In this document: positions 1 through 9,472 of the stretch, one piece after another
Position numbering within the stretch: position 1 is the stretch's first letter
Layout: every line of letters starts with the position of its first letter
DNA from: Deltaproteobacteria bacterium
GTDB lineage: Bacteria > Myxococcota > XYA12-FULL-58-9 > JAFGEK01
Reading direction: 5' to 3'
Length of the DNA stretch: 46,524 bases
Assembly: GCA_016931625.1 (NCBI GenBank)
Contig: JAFGEK010000055.1
Span: forward strand, 1-46,524
Notes under the pieces: model-generated
Told to the model about the DNA's origin: nothing
The model's database searches: none
What the model saw: only the letters and a program-made list of their open reading frames with translations
Program-made: the position numbers and the translations under genes

Positions 1-74
1 ATAGTAGTAATAACATCATTACCGTGAAAGCCAAGAATCCAAAAATGTTATGCAAATTCCGTCCCCTATAATAT

Positions 75-200
75 GTTCTTTAAATACGTAAGTTTAAATT
101 TGCCTTACTAAAAGATAAACAGTCGGTCATCAAATAAAAATGAAGATTTACAGAACTTAAGAATTGGGAATTTTAAGTGAGTTTATTCGAAAAGAGTGTC
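75..200 (-). repeat. Copy A of a ~100-bp inverted repeat found at both window ends
   Basis: Read on the minus strand, this segment begins GACACTCTTTTCGAATAA and continues through TTCCCAATTCTTAAGTT, AATCTTCATTTTTAT and ACTTACGTATTTAAA. The same blocks occur in the same order on the plus strand from 46181. This copy has about 35 extra bases between the last two blocks. Its GACACT edge lies 2 nt after the stop codon of the membrane-protein gene at 203. No transposase is visible, so it is either a dispersed intergenic repeat or a small non-autonomous element. Confidence 0.6.
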
Positions 201-202
201 TA

Positions 203-1693
203 TTATTGAATGTCATCATCCCAGGCTAACAATATAAGATTTTCAACACGTTTAACTTCTCGCATTTTTGGTAGATGATAGGCATTAATATATTTTTCAC
301 GTTCTGAATCATCACCAAGTTGACAGATGGTCCAATCTTTGAATGGAGTATTACGCCAAAGAGACTCGTTAACTACAGATCGAGCAGTTATGCCCCAAAT
401 TCGTGAATTATTACTATGCTCATAGCGTAGCATATTGCTATGTAATACTGCTGGCCAAACTTCATAGTAATTTCCTATCAAATGGGTACAACCAACATTA
501 ATTATATTTGCCGAATTTTTTCCAAAGGTATTATCAAATTGAGTTCGAGCGGTAGACATTGAAGGTGGGCCAAATCTATAAGCTAAGCAAAACAATAAGC
601 CTATGGTAAAAATAATGGTGAAAATTTTATTTTTGTTAGAATTAAACCAAAGCAAAAAGGTATCGGTAATTTGAATAGCAGAAGCAACTAAAATTAATAT
701 TACACTTGGTATAGCATAACGGGATGCATACATATTAGATTTCAGCCAACGCAATGAGCTGATAAAGAGATAAAAAACAAGTGCAGTAATAAATAACGAT
801 AAAGTTATATGTAGTACATGTCGATATTTTAGATTAGTAGTTGCCAAAGTAATAAGACTTAAAAGTATTAATAAAATAACAAAACCAACTATAATAGTAT
901 GCGGACCATATTCATTAATTAGATTACGACTTAATTGAACGATTGCATTCGGCCATAAAGTAAGCGAAACGGAGCTAAGCCGTGTATTGTTCCAGGGAGA
1001 GACACGTACTGCCAGATAACCAGCAAACAATGAGATAGTTAGCACTATTATTAATCTGATATCAGCAACAATGTTAAAATTATGAAAAAACTTAACTAAG
1101 CGTGATGAAGTTGGATTATCCTCATGAACAAATGGCGACCGATATCGAAATATAATTATTAGCAGAGCTATTATCGGTGCAGATGTATTTACCCAAGCTC
1201 CAAGCAAGCTTAAACAAAATGATAGTATTTGCCACTTCTTTTTTTGTATGTCCCATAATGCAATTGCAGCGAATATAAGAGCTAGTGATACAGGGTAGGG
1301 TTGTTGAGTGCTAAATGCAGAAAACTGAAAATGGTCATGAGTGGTAGCCAAAAAAACAGTAAGGCTTAATAAGCCTGCAGATAAATATGATTTTGCGCCA
1401 ATAACTTTAGCGGCAAGAAAAAAGATTGTACAAGCACAAAATACATTGAGCCAGTTTTGTATTTGCAGATTTAACCAGGGGTCAGATATTGGTTTAGTTA
1501 GCAAAGGTATTAACATGCCAAAACGGTTTTGTTGCCAATAAAAAAAGGTCCAATAATATAGGCTAGATAAAATCGGGACTAAGCTATCGCCATCATGTGA
1601 TGCAGTATAGCGAGCATTAGCAATTATCCAAAAGGCGCATATTCCACATAGGCAAAGTATAATTATGGCAGTGGTATGACGGCGAATATTCAT
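203..1693 (-). CDS. Polytopic membrane protein of unknown function (possibly GT-C glycosyltransferase-like)
   Basis: This 496-residue protein is hydrophobic over most of its length, with roughly ten or more membrane spans beginning at residues 7-25 and ending near residue 375. A soluble tail of about 110 residues follows. Near the N-terminus, in the loop after the first span, is an acidic stretch (HDGDSLVP, about residues 34-41). An early acidic loop plus many spans and a soluble tail resembles lipid-sugar-dependent GT-C glycosyltransferases, but I recognise no family signature and treat this as a guess. The ATG at 1693 precedes a classical first membrane span. It is divergent from the trp locus, sharing an upstream region of less than 100 bp. 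A terminal repeat copy begins 2 nt after its stop codon. Confidence 0.6.
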   Translation of the reverse strand: MNIRRHTTAIIILCLCGICAFWIIANARYTASHDGDSLVPILSSLYYWTFFYWQQNRFGMLIPLLTKPISDPWLNLQIQNWLNVFCACTIFFLAAKVIGAKSYLSAGLLSLTVFLATTHDHFQFSAFSTQQPYPVSLALIFAAIALWDIQKKKWQILSFCLSLLGAWVNTSAPIIALLIIIFRYRSPFVHEDNPTSSRLVKFFHNFNIVADIRLIIVLTISLFAGYLAVRVSPWNNTRLSSVSLTLWPNAIVQLSRNLINEYGPHTIIVGFVILLILLSLITLATTNLKYRHVLHITLSLFITALVFYLFISSLRWLKSNMYASRYAIPSVILILVASAIQITDTFLLWFNSNKNKIFTIIFTIGLLFCLAYRFGPPSMSTARTQFDNTFGKNSANIINVGCTHLIGNYYEVWPAVLHSNMLRYEHSNNSRIWGITARSVVNESLWRNTPFKDWTICQLGDDSEREKYINAYHLPKMREVKRVENLILLAWDDDIQ

Positions 1694-1749
1694 AAATCTT
1701 GTAAAAACAATGTTTTACACTACTCGTCAAGAAAAATATTTATTTATAC

Positions 1750-1779
1750 TTGTAAAAATTAAATTCTATTTGCTATAGT
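1750..1779 (+). promoter_or_regulatory. Candidate sigma-70 promoter of the trp leader
   Basis: A -35-like TTGTAA (1750-1755) and a -10-like TATAGT (1774-1779) are separated by 18 bp. Transcription would start near 1786, almost at the leader-peptide ATG (1788), so the leader peptide would be translated with essentially no 5' UTR. This is inferred from sequence only. A 7-bp inverted repeat, TGTAAAA...TTTTACA (1700-1706 and 1713-1719), lies upstream and could be an operator. Confidence 0.4.
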
Positions 1780-1787
1780 ATTACTTG

Positions 1788-1841
1788 ATGATTTGCAAAC
1801 AACCCATTCTTGTATATCGTTGGTGGCGCTGCCTAAGTTAG
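1788..1841 (+). CDS. trpL: trp operon leader peptide (17 aa, tandem Trp codons)
   Basis: A 17-codon reading frame encodes MICKQPILVYRWWRCLS and ends with TAG. Two consecutive Trp codons (1821-1826) lie seven codons before the stop, just ahead of three competing RNA stems and a trpE-trpG fusion gene. This is the classical layout of ribosome-mediated trp attenuation. The family parallel is the attenuated trpE(G) of rhizobia, whose leader peptide also carries a run of Trp codons. No Shine-Dalgarno sequence is visible, and a -10-like box lies only 8 nt upstream, so translation may be leaderless. The frame is too short for ordinary gene finders. Confidence 0.8.
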   Translation: MICKQPILVYRWWRCLS

Positions 1842-1910
1842 GTGGCCCCGTTTGGTTGAATTGCAATAACCTAAAAAAGCCGAGGCCACTTGTCGTAGGT
1901 GGCTTTGGTT
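1828..1910 (+). promoter_or_regulatory. trp attenuator: 1:2, 2:3 and 3:4 hairpins
   Basis: Three mutually exclusive stems can be drawn. The 1:2 pause hairpin pairs GCTGCCTAA (1828-1836) with TTAGGTGGC (1838-1846). The 2:3 antiterminator pairs GTGGCCCCG (1842-1850) with CGAGGCCAC (1881-1889), with one mismatch. The 3:4 terminator pairs AGCCGAGGCCAC (1878-1889) with GTGGCTTTGGTT (1899-1910), 12 pairs including G-U wobbles. A short T-rich run (GTTT) follows. Stem 1 begins right after the two Trp codons, so a ribosome stalled there would block 1:2 and favour 2:3, allowing read-through when charged tRNA-Trp is scarce. The U-tract after the terminator is weak. Confidence 0.75.
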
Positions 1911-1950
1911 GTTTCCCCGTAAAATACCGATGCTGCTTATGACCTGTGGC

Positions 1951-1973
1951 CAAAAGCTAAACTGGAGCTTTTG
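1951..1973 (+). promoter_or_regulatory. Hairpin covering the trpE(G) ribosome-binding site
   Basis: A perfect 8-bp inverted repeat, CAAAAGCT (1951-1958) and AGCTTTTG (1966-1973), has a 7-nt loop. The Shine-Dalgarno GGAG (1964-1967) spans the 3' side of the loop and the start of the second arm. The ATG (1976) follows two bases after the stem. Folding would hide the ribosome-binding site, giving a possible second layer of control below the attenuator. Confidence 0.5.
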
Positions 1974-1975
1974 CT

Positions 1976-4159
1976 ATGAAGTGTCTCAAGTATGTGACCA
2001 ATGGTGATGTTGTTATTCATCGCCATGAAATTGAGCTTGCATGTGGTAGCGCAATAAACCCTATAATTGATGCTCTTGATGAGCATCTGGGTGTAGTTTT
2101 GACTTCAGGATATGAATATCCTGGGCGCTATACCCGGTGGGATATTGGTTTTATTAATCCACCATTATGCATTACCGCTAAAGAGTATGACTTTGATATA
2201 CGTGCGTTAAATCAAAGAGGTGTAGTCTTACTACGAGCGTTAATCCCAGTATTACAAACAATAGAATGTTGTAAAAATGTATCAACTGATTATAATTTTA
2301 TAACTGGTAAAGTAGTACCTAACTATAATGAAATATTTGAGGAAGAACGAAGTAAACGACCATCAATATTTACCGTGTTGCGCGCTATTATAAAAGTATT
2401 TGCCAGCGATATAGATGCATATCTTGGTTTATATGGTGCTTTTGGTTATGATCTTGCCTTTCAATTTGAACCGATAAAATTACATTTGTCTCGTCCGCAA
2501 AATCAAAGAGACTTAGTATTATATTTACCTGATCAAATTGTTGTTGTTGATCATCAACGTGAAATAGCAAAACAATATAGTTATGATTTTATTTTTGCAG
2601 GTCATCGTACTCATGAATTTGATCGTTTCGGTATACGAAAGCCTTCTAGAGCAGCGGTTGAACTTAAAGATGATTGTGATCATGCACAGGGCGAATATGC
2701 TGAAATTGTACGCGAAGCATTAAAATCTTTTAAGTGTGGTGATTTATTTGAGGTCGTACCAAGTCAAACATTTTTTTCGGTTTATAAAGAGTCGCCGTCA
2801 ATAATTTTTAATGATTTGCGTAAAGCTAATCCCAGTCCATTTGGAGCGTTGTTAAATCTTGGTGAAGGCGAATATATTATTAGTGCATCACCAGAGATGT
2901 ATGTACGGGTTGATGGTGAAAGGGTTGAGACTTGCCCTATTGCGGGCACTATTGCGCGTGGTGCTGATGCTTTTGCTGATGCACAACAAATATTACAACT
3001 ATTAAATTCAACTAAAGACGAGTCTGAATTAACTATGTGCACTGATGTTGATCGCAATGATAAGTCACGCGTGTGTAAACCAGGCACGGTACGAGTACTA
3101 GGTAGACGCCACATTGAAATGTATTCACGCTTGATCCATACGGTTGATCACATCGAAGGATTTTTAAAAGAAGGTTTTGATGCTTTAGACGCGTTTTTAG
3201 CTCATACCTGGGCAGTGACTGTTACGGGAGCGCCAAAAAGTTGGGCTATGCAATTTATCGAAGATCATGAAAAATCACCACGCGCCTGGTATGGTGGTGC
3301 GTTAGGTACTTTAAATTTTAATGGCAATTGCAATACCGGTCTTACTATACGTACAATGCGTATTATAAATGGCATTGCCGAAGTACGTGCAGGAGCAACT
3401 TTACTTTATGGATCTGATCCTGAGGCCGAAGAGCAAGAAACGCGCTTAAAAGCATCTGCTTTATTAGGTGTATTGCAAATCTCTAAAAGTGAGATTAAGG
3501 AAGTATCGCACAAAAAGAATGAAATTTTAAGCAACAATACTTACTCGAAAAAGATTAACATAAATAATTCGCTCACAAGTCGAATATTATTAATAGATCA
3601 TCAAGATTCTTTTGTGCATACCCTTGGTAGCTACCTACGTGATTGTGAAGTAGAAGTAAAAACATTACGTAGCGGTTTTTCGGCTAAGTATTTAGATGAA
3701 TATCAGCCACATTTAGCGGTGTTATCGCCTGGACCAGGATCGCCTAGTGATTTTTTAGTGTCGCGCACTATATCACTTTTGCGAGAACGTAAGATACCTA
3801 TTTTTGGCGTGTGCTTAGGACTGCAAGGTATTGTTGAGTATTTTGGCGGTACGCTTTCTGTATTGCCTGAACCAAAGCATGGAAAGTCTACAAGCATTAA
3901 AGTGCTTGGTGGTGAGTTATTTTCTGGGTTACCAAGTGAATTTACCGCTGGCCGCTATCATTCTCTATTTGTTAAGCGTGATGAATTACCAGGAGAATTA
4001 ATCATAACAGCTATAAGTGAAGATGAAGTAATAATGGCAATAGAACATGAAACAGAAAAAATTGCTGCAGTGCAATTTCATCCAGAATCAATAATGACGA
4101 TGCAAGGAGATATCGGACGCTTGTTATTGCATAATTTAGTACAGTGTTGGTCTGCATAG
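1976..4159 (+). CDS. trpE(G): Fused anthranilate synthase, TrpE-TrpG (component I + glutamine amidotransferase)
   Basis: This 727-residue protein would convert chorismate and glutamine to anthranilate, the first committed step of tryptophan synthesis. The TrpE half (to about residue 510) has the chorismate-binding core: CPIAGTIARG, DESELTMCTDVDRND, HTWAVTVTGAPK and EVRAGATLLYGSDPEAEEQETR. A linker of about 25 residues leads into a class I amidotransferase domain (ILLIDHQDSF, LSPGPGSPSD, GVCLGLQG, FHPES) with catalytic triad Cys613-His702-Glu704. Size and domain order match the rhizobial TrpE(G) type. The ATG has GGAG 8 nt upstream. It follows a leader peptide and attenuator, and no other trp gene is in the window. 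PhzE-type synthases share this fusion, but the trp leader argues for TrpE(G). Confidence 0.93.
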   Translation: MKCLKYVTNGDVVIHRHEIELACGSAINPIIDALDEHLGVVLTSGYEYPGRYTRWDIGFINPPLCITAKEYDFDIRALNQRGVVLLRALIPVLQTIECCKNVSTDYNFITGKVVPNYNEIFEEERSKRPSIFTVLRAIIKVFASDIDAYLGLYGAFGYDLAFQFEPIKLHLSRPQNQRDLVLYLPDQIVVVDHQREIAKQYSYDFIFAGHRTHEFDRFGIRKPSRAAVELKDDCDHAQGEYAEIVREALKSFKCGDLFEVVPSQTFFSVYKESPSIIFNDLRKANPSPFGALLNLGEGEYIISASPEMYVRVDGERVETCPIAGTIARGADAFADAQQILQLLNSTKDESELTMCTDVDRNDKSRVCKPGTVRVLGRRHIEMYSRLIHTVDHIEGFLKEGFDALDAFLAHTWAVTVTGAPKSWAMQFIEDHEKSPRAWYGGALGTLNFNGNCNTGLTIRTMRIINGIAEVRAGATLLYGSDPEAEEQETRLKASALLGVLQISKSEIKEVSHKKNEILSNNTYSKKININNSLTSRILLIDHQDSFVHTLGSYLRDCEVEVKTLRSGFSAKYLDEYQPHLAVLSPGPGSPSDFLVSRTISLLRERKIPIFGVCLGLQGIVEYFGGTLSVLPEPKHGKSTSIKVLGGELFSGLPSEFTAGRYHSLFVKRDELPGELIITAISEDEVIMAIEHETEKIAAVQFHPESIMTMQGDIGRLLLHNLVQCWSA

Positions 4160-4346
4160 TGATAATTTGCTTAATTATATTGGCTAGTTAAGAAGAATCA
4201 GTAAAATTATTAAGCCTATTAAAAAAAGTAAGCGATCAGTGTTTTTCTTCTTTTAATTGCGCAAATTAGCTGCGATTGTAGCGTAACTAATTTTTAGATT
4301 TAAAAAACATAAATAAACAACCAACAGTTGGTGGGAGCAATAGCTA

Positions 4347-5081
4347 GTGCTCACTTTATATCTAACATGTTTTTTAGTTGGCGGTGTGCTAATTGCTACA
4401 TCCGTATTATTTGGTAGCCATAGCCATGACACCGATGTTGATCATGATTTGGATCATGATGTTGACCATGATTTAGATCACGACGTTGCTCATAGTTTAA
4501 ATCTTGAAATCGATAACAAAGCTTTATTAGAGACAAATACAACTATTAGTAATGAAGTCGAATTAACCACTGAACAACAACTAAATACCAACATGCATGA
4601 AGTTGGTATATGGCTACCCTTTTTATCTTTACGTTTTTGGACCTTTTTTGCTGCAACTTTTGGTTTAGCCGGTGTCGCTTTAACTTGGCTAAAGCTAGCA
4701 TCTAGTCCAGTTACTTTATTAACCTCAATAGTATTAGGAGTTATTAGCGGTACAGGTGTGGCATGGCTTTATCGCACCTTAAAACGAGCACAAGTGGATA
4801 GCTCGGTATCAACACGTGACATTCAAGGTGGTGTCGCACGTGTGCTATTGCCGATAGAGTCTACTTCTGAAGGAAAAATTCGTATTGCCAGCAAAGGCTA
4901 TGTCAAAGATTTGCGCGCAATTACGCAAGATGAAAAAAATATAAATATTGGTGAACAAGTTTTAATTCTTGATATAAAAAATGATATTGCCAGAGTAACC
5001 GCTCTGAGGCAGAAAAAAGTTGAAGACAAAAATTATAATAAATTACCAGATCCAGAAACTAACATGGGAGTTAAGCAATGA
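4347..5081 (+). CDS. NfeD-family membrane protein with Asp/His repeat
   Basis: The start is GTG with GGGAG 9 nt upstream. The 244-residue protein has an N-terminal membrane span (about 3-23), an Asp/His repeat (about 26-50), two or three central membrane segments (about 90-145), and a C-terminal NfeD-like OB-fold domain (GGVARVLLPI through VLILDI, about 160-215). NfeD proteins are partners of flotillins in bacterial membrane microdomains, and this gene overlaps a flotillin gene by 4 bp (ATGA). The repeat, two 24-bp copies encoding DVDHDLDH plus a partial third, is unusual and could bind metal. That function is inferred from composition only. Confidence 0.8.
   Translation: MLTLYLTCFLVGGVLIATSVLFGSHSHDTDVDHDLDHDVDHDLDHDVAHSLNLEIDNKALLETNTTISNEVELTTEQQLNTNMHEVGIWLPFLSLRFWTFFAATFGLAGVALTWLKLASSPVTLLTSIVLGVISGTGVAWLYRTLKRAQVDSSVSTRDIQGGVARVLLPIESTSEGKIRIASKGYVKDLRAITQDEKNINIGEQVLILDIKNDIARVTALRQKKVEDKNYNKLPDPETNMGVKQ
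4434..4493 (+). repeat. 24-bp tandem repeat encoding DVDHDLDH
   Basis: Two 24-bp units (4434-4457 and 4458-4481) differ at three bases without changing the protein. A 12-bp partial copy follows. They encode an alternating Asp/His stretch next to the first membrane segment of the NfeD-like protein. Confidence 0.75.
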
Positions 5082-6382
5082 CAGATTTAAAAGCGGCCTT
5101 TCTTATTGCGATTGGCGTTTTAGTAACCATTTTCATTATCATATTAATGATAAAAAGTTTTATGTATATTTGTCGCCCTAATGAGGTGCTAATTTTATCT
5201 GGACGAAAATATCATCTACCTGATCAAGGTGTTGTCGGCTTTCGTATCGTAAATGGTGGCAGAGCCTTTAAACTACCCATTATTGAGCGTGTTGATCGTA
5301 TGGATATGACGATTATGCCGATTTCAGTTCATACTAAAAATGCATATTCAAAAGGTGCAATACCATTAAATTTAACCGCGATTGCTCACGTAAAAGTTGA
5401 TTCAAATCCTGCAGTTATGGGCAATGCGATTGAGCGATTTCTTGGCCGTGATCGCAGCGAAATTATGCGCGTAGCTCGTGAGACACTTGAAGGTAACTTG
5501 CGAAATGTTATCGCCACCCTTACCCCTGAAGAGGTTAACCAAGACCGTTTAAAATTTTCTAAACACTTAGCCGAAGAAGTGGATGAAGATTTAGAAAAAC
5601 TAGGATTACAGCTAGATACATTAAAAATACAGACAGTAACTGATGACACTAACTATCTTGATAATATCGGCCGTGAACAAATAGCAAATATTAAAAAGAT
5701 GGCAGAAATTGCAGAGTCTAATGCCAAGCGTGAAGCAGCTATGGTACAAGCTGAAAGTCAAGGTCGTGCTAAAGTTGCTGAAGCTAATGCCCAGGCATTG
5801 ATTGCACAAAAACAAAATGAACTAAGGCGTTATATTGCTGAACAAGAAGCACGTGCAAATTCTGAAGAAGAACGAGCTACAGCAGCAGCCGAAGGCGCGC
5901 GTGCCAGTGCAGAGGCAAAATTACAACAAGTACGAACTAAAGTAGAAGAAGCACGCTTAAAAGCCGATGTTACTATTCCGGCAGAAGCCAAATGTCGTGT
6001 TGAGCAAATGTTAGCACAAGGTCGCGCTGCAGTTATTACTGAAACCGGTAAAGTAAATGCTGATGTTTTATCGATGGTAAGTGAAGCTTGGCGTAAAGCT
6101 GGTAGTGACGCAAAAGATATTTATCTTATCCAGCGTGTCGAAGAATTATTGGGGATGGTGGTTCAGGCGGTCAAAAATACTAATATAAAAGCAGTTAACT
6201 TACTTGATGATGGTAAAGGTTTGGCATTAGCAAGTTATATTTCAGCTTTTCCGGCTGCAGTAAATGCGGTATTAGCACAAGTGCAATTAGCAACCGGGGT
6301 TGATATACCTGCAATATTAAAGGGCACGAAATCTTTAGCTGGCACTAACAAACTTGCAACTTCTTCAAAAAAAACGATTTAA
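5078..6382 (+). CDS. Flotillin-like SPFH/band 7 protein (first copy)
   Basis: This 434-residue protein has one N-terminal membrane segment (about 7-30). An SPFH/band 7 domain follows (about 33-200), with CRPNEVLILSGR, IPLNLTAIAHVKV and RETLEGNLRNVIATLTPEE. A long Ala/Glu/Arg-rich coiled coil (about 200-320) and a C-terminal domain complete it. This is the flotillin architecture. Flotillins form large oligomers on the inner membrane and organise membrane domains. It overlaps the NfeD-like gene by 4 bp and is followed after 17 bp by a second flotillin gene, so the three are probably co-transcribed. Confidence 0.88.
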   Translation: MTDLKAAFLIAIGVLVTIFIIILMIKSFMYICRPNEVLILSGRKYHLPDQGVVGFRIVNGGRAFKLPIIERVDRMDMTIMPISVHTKNAYSKGAIPLNLTAIAHVKVDSNPAVMGNAIERFLGRDRSEIMRVARETLEGNLRNVIATLTPEEVNQDRLKFSKHLAEEVDEDLEKLGLQLDTLKIQTVTDDTNYLDNIGREQIANIKKMAEIAESNAKREAAMVQAESQGRAKVAEANAQALIAQKQNELRRYIAEQEARANSEEERATAAAEGARASAEAKLQQVRTKVEEARLKADVTIPAEAKCRVEQMLAQGRAAVITETGKVNADVLSMVSEAWRKAGSDAKDIYLIQRVEELLGMVVQAVKNTNIKAVNLLDDGKGLALASYISAFPAAVNAVLAQVQLATGVDIPAILKGTKSLAGTNKLATSSKKTI

Positions 6383-6399
6383 TTTTATATAGGTGACCC

Positions 6400-7662
6400 A
6401 TGGAATACCTTGCAGTCATTATTGTCATTTTAATTGCCACTTTCATTTTTGGCATATTAGTGCTGAAAAAAATGATTTATATCTGTCAGCCCAATGAAGT
6501 CTTAATTTTTTCGGGGCCGCGTCGTCGTGTTGAAGGAAGAGTAGTTGGCTATCGTATTATTAAAGGTGGCTTAGGTTTACGTATTCCCATGCTTGAGACG
6601 GTAGATCGCATGGATTTAACCAACCTGCCCATCGAAGTTACAGTTGAAGGTGCTTACTCAAAAGGTGGCATCCCGCTACATGTTGATGCGGTGGCAAATA
6701 TAAAAATAGCTGGTGAAGGTATGGCGCTAGCAAATGCTATTGAACGTTTTTTAGGCAAAGGCCGTGAGGAAATTGCAGCAATTGCTCGCGAAACTCTTGA
6801 AGGCAATTTACGTGGTGTATTGGCGCAATTAACTCCTGAGCAAGTAAATGAAGATAAAATTTCATTTGCTAAAAGTTTACAAGAAGAAGCTATCGTTGAT
6901 TTAAATCGTTTGGGTATAGATCTCGATAACTTGAAAATCCAAAATATCACTGACATGGTTGGTTACTTAGATTCAATTGGTCGTCGACAATCTGCCGAGC
7001 TGCAAAAACGCTCGCTTATCGCTGAAGCAGTAGCACGAGCAGATGCAGTTGAAAAAGATGCAGCCAATCAAAAGGAAACCGCACTAGCCAAAATTAATGC
7101 ACAAATGCAAATGGTTGGTGCTGATACTGAAAAACGTATTCTTGATGCTACTACTAAAAAAGAAGCTATGGTTGCTGAACAGCGATCACAGGTTGAAGCA
7201 TTGATTGCTAAAGCTGATGCACAACTAACCATGCAAGTTGCACGTATCGAACAAGTACGTCAACAACTTGAGGCTGATATGATTCAGCCCGCTATTGCTG
7301 AACGCAATCGTATGATAGAACAGGCTAAAGCTGAAGCCGCACCAATTTTAGAACAAGGTAAGGCATCGGTAACCGCATTAGAAGAAGCAGTAGCCTCTTG
7401 GCAAAAAGCTGGCGATAATGCCCGTGACGTATTTCTTATCAATAAAATAGAACCGATTATGCGCACCATGCTTGATACTATTCAATCGCTTGATATTAAT
7501 CAGCTTACTTTATTACAAAGTCAGACCAACGGCGATTTGGCCATGAGTGCTGTTGGATTAAATGAAAAACTTAAAGCTGCATTAGGCATCGATCTTACTA
7601 GTATGCTTAGCAATATTGGTAGTAATAAGAAAGCCACTGAAATAAGGCCAAGCAACGTTTAA
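6400..7662 (+). CDS. Flotillin-like SPFH/band 7 protein (second copy)
   Basis: This 420-residue protein is a clear paralogue of its upstream neighbour, with matching blocks CQPNEVLIFSGPRRR, AYSKGGIPLHVDAVANIK and RETLEGNLRGVLAQLTPEQ. It has an N-terminal span (about 4-26), an SPFH domain (about 30-195) and an Ala/Glu/Gln-rich coiled coil (about 200-310). The ATG is preceded by AGGTGA. Adjacent paralogues suggest a hetero-oligomeric flotillin scaffold arising by tandem duplication. Client proteins cannot be read from the sequence. The A/T-rich downstream region contains a TATAAT box (7708-7713), so the next gene may have its own promoter. Confidence 0.88.
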   Translation: MEYLAVIIVILIATFIFGILVLKKMIYICQPNEVLIFSGPRRRVEGRVVGYRIIKGGLGLRIPMLETVDRMDLTNLPIEVTVEGAYSKGGIPLHVDAVANIKIAGEGMALANAIERFLGKGREEIAAIARETLEGNLRGVLAQLTPEQVNEDKISFAKSLQEEAIVDLNRLGIDLDNLKIQNITDMVGYLDSIGRRQSAELQKRSLIAEAVARADAVEKDAANQKETALAKINAQMQMVGADTEKRILDATTKKEAMVAEQRSQVEALIAKADAQLTMQVARIEQVRQQLEADMIQPAIAERNRMIEQAKAEAAPILEQGKASVTALEEAVASWQKAGDNARDVFLINKIEPIMRTMLDTIQSLDINQLTLLQSQTNGDLAMSAVGLNEKLKAALGIDLTSMLSNIGSNKKATEIRPSNV

Positions 7663-7752
7663 AAAGTATTTAAAAATATCACATTATTTTTTTTCGCTTA
7701 TGATTTGTATAATGTAGTTTTAAAGTAACAAATTTTTAAATGAGGGTGCATC

Positions 7753-9300
<1,548 letters not shown>

Positions 9301-9330
9301 GCAAATATGCAGCGCAAATAAAACTATTTA

Positions 9331-9339
9331 TGTTATAAT
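9331..9339 (+). promoter_or_regulatory. Extended -10 promoter element for the macroglobulin gene
   Basis: TGTTATAAT is a perfect extended -10 (TGn plus TATAAT). No good -35 is seen 17 bp upstream. A leader of about 130 nt would precede the ATG at 9473. Confidence 0.45.
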
Positions 9340-9472
9340 TGTTTGAAATCGTTTATTAAAAATAGATTCGCTTATTTAATTATTTTTTCTGTTAAAATTC
9401 TAAAAAAAATTGCCGTATTGAAGTTCCCATTTTTGTAAGGAAAAACGACTTATAAGGCATGGAGGGCAGAGC

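Noticed and set aside
1831-1850. T-box-like sequence (AGGTGGCCCCG) before trpE(G)
   Set aside because: It only loosely resembles the T-box core, lacks a specifier stem, and is better explained by the leader-peptide attenuator.
1759-1953. Minus-strand frame of 64 codons opposite the trp leader
   Set aside because: It is antisense to the attenuator and has no ribosome-binding site; the hairpins explain the lack of stop codons.
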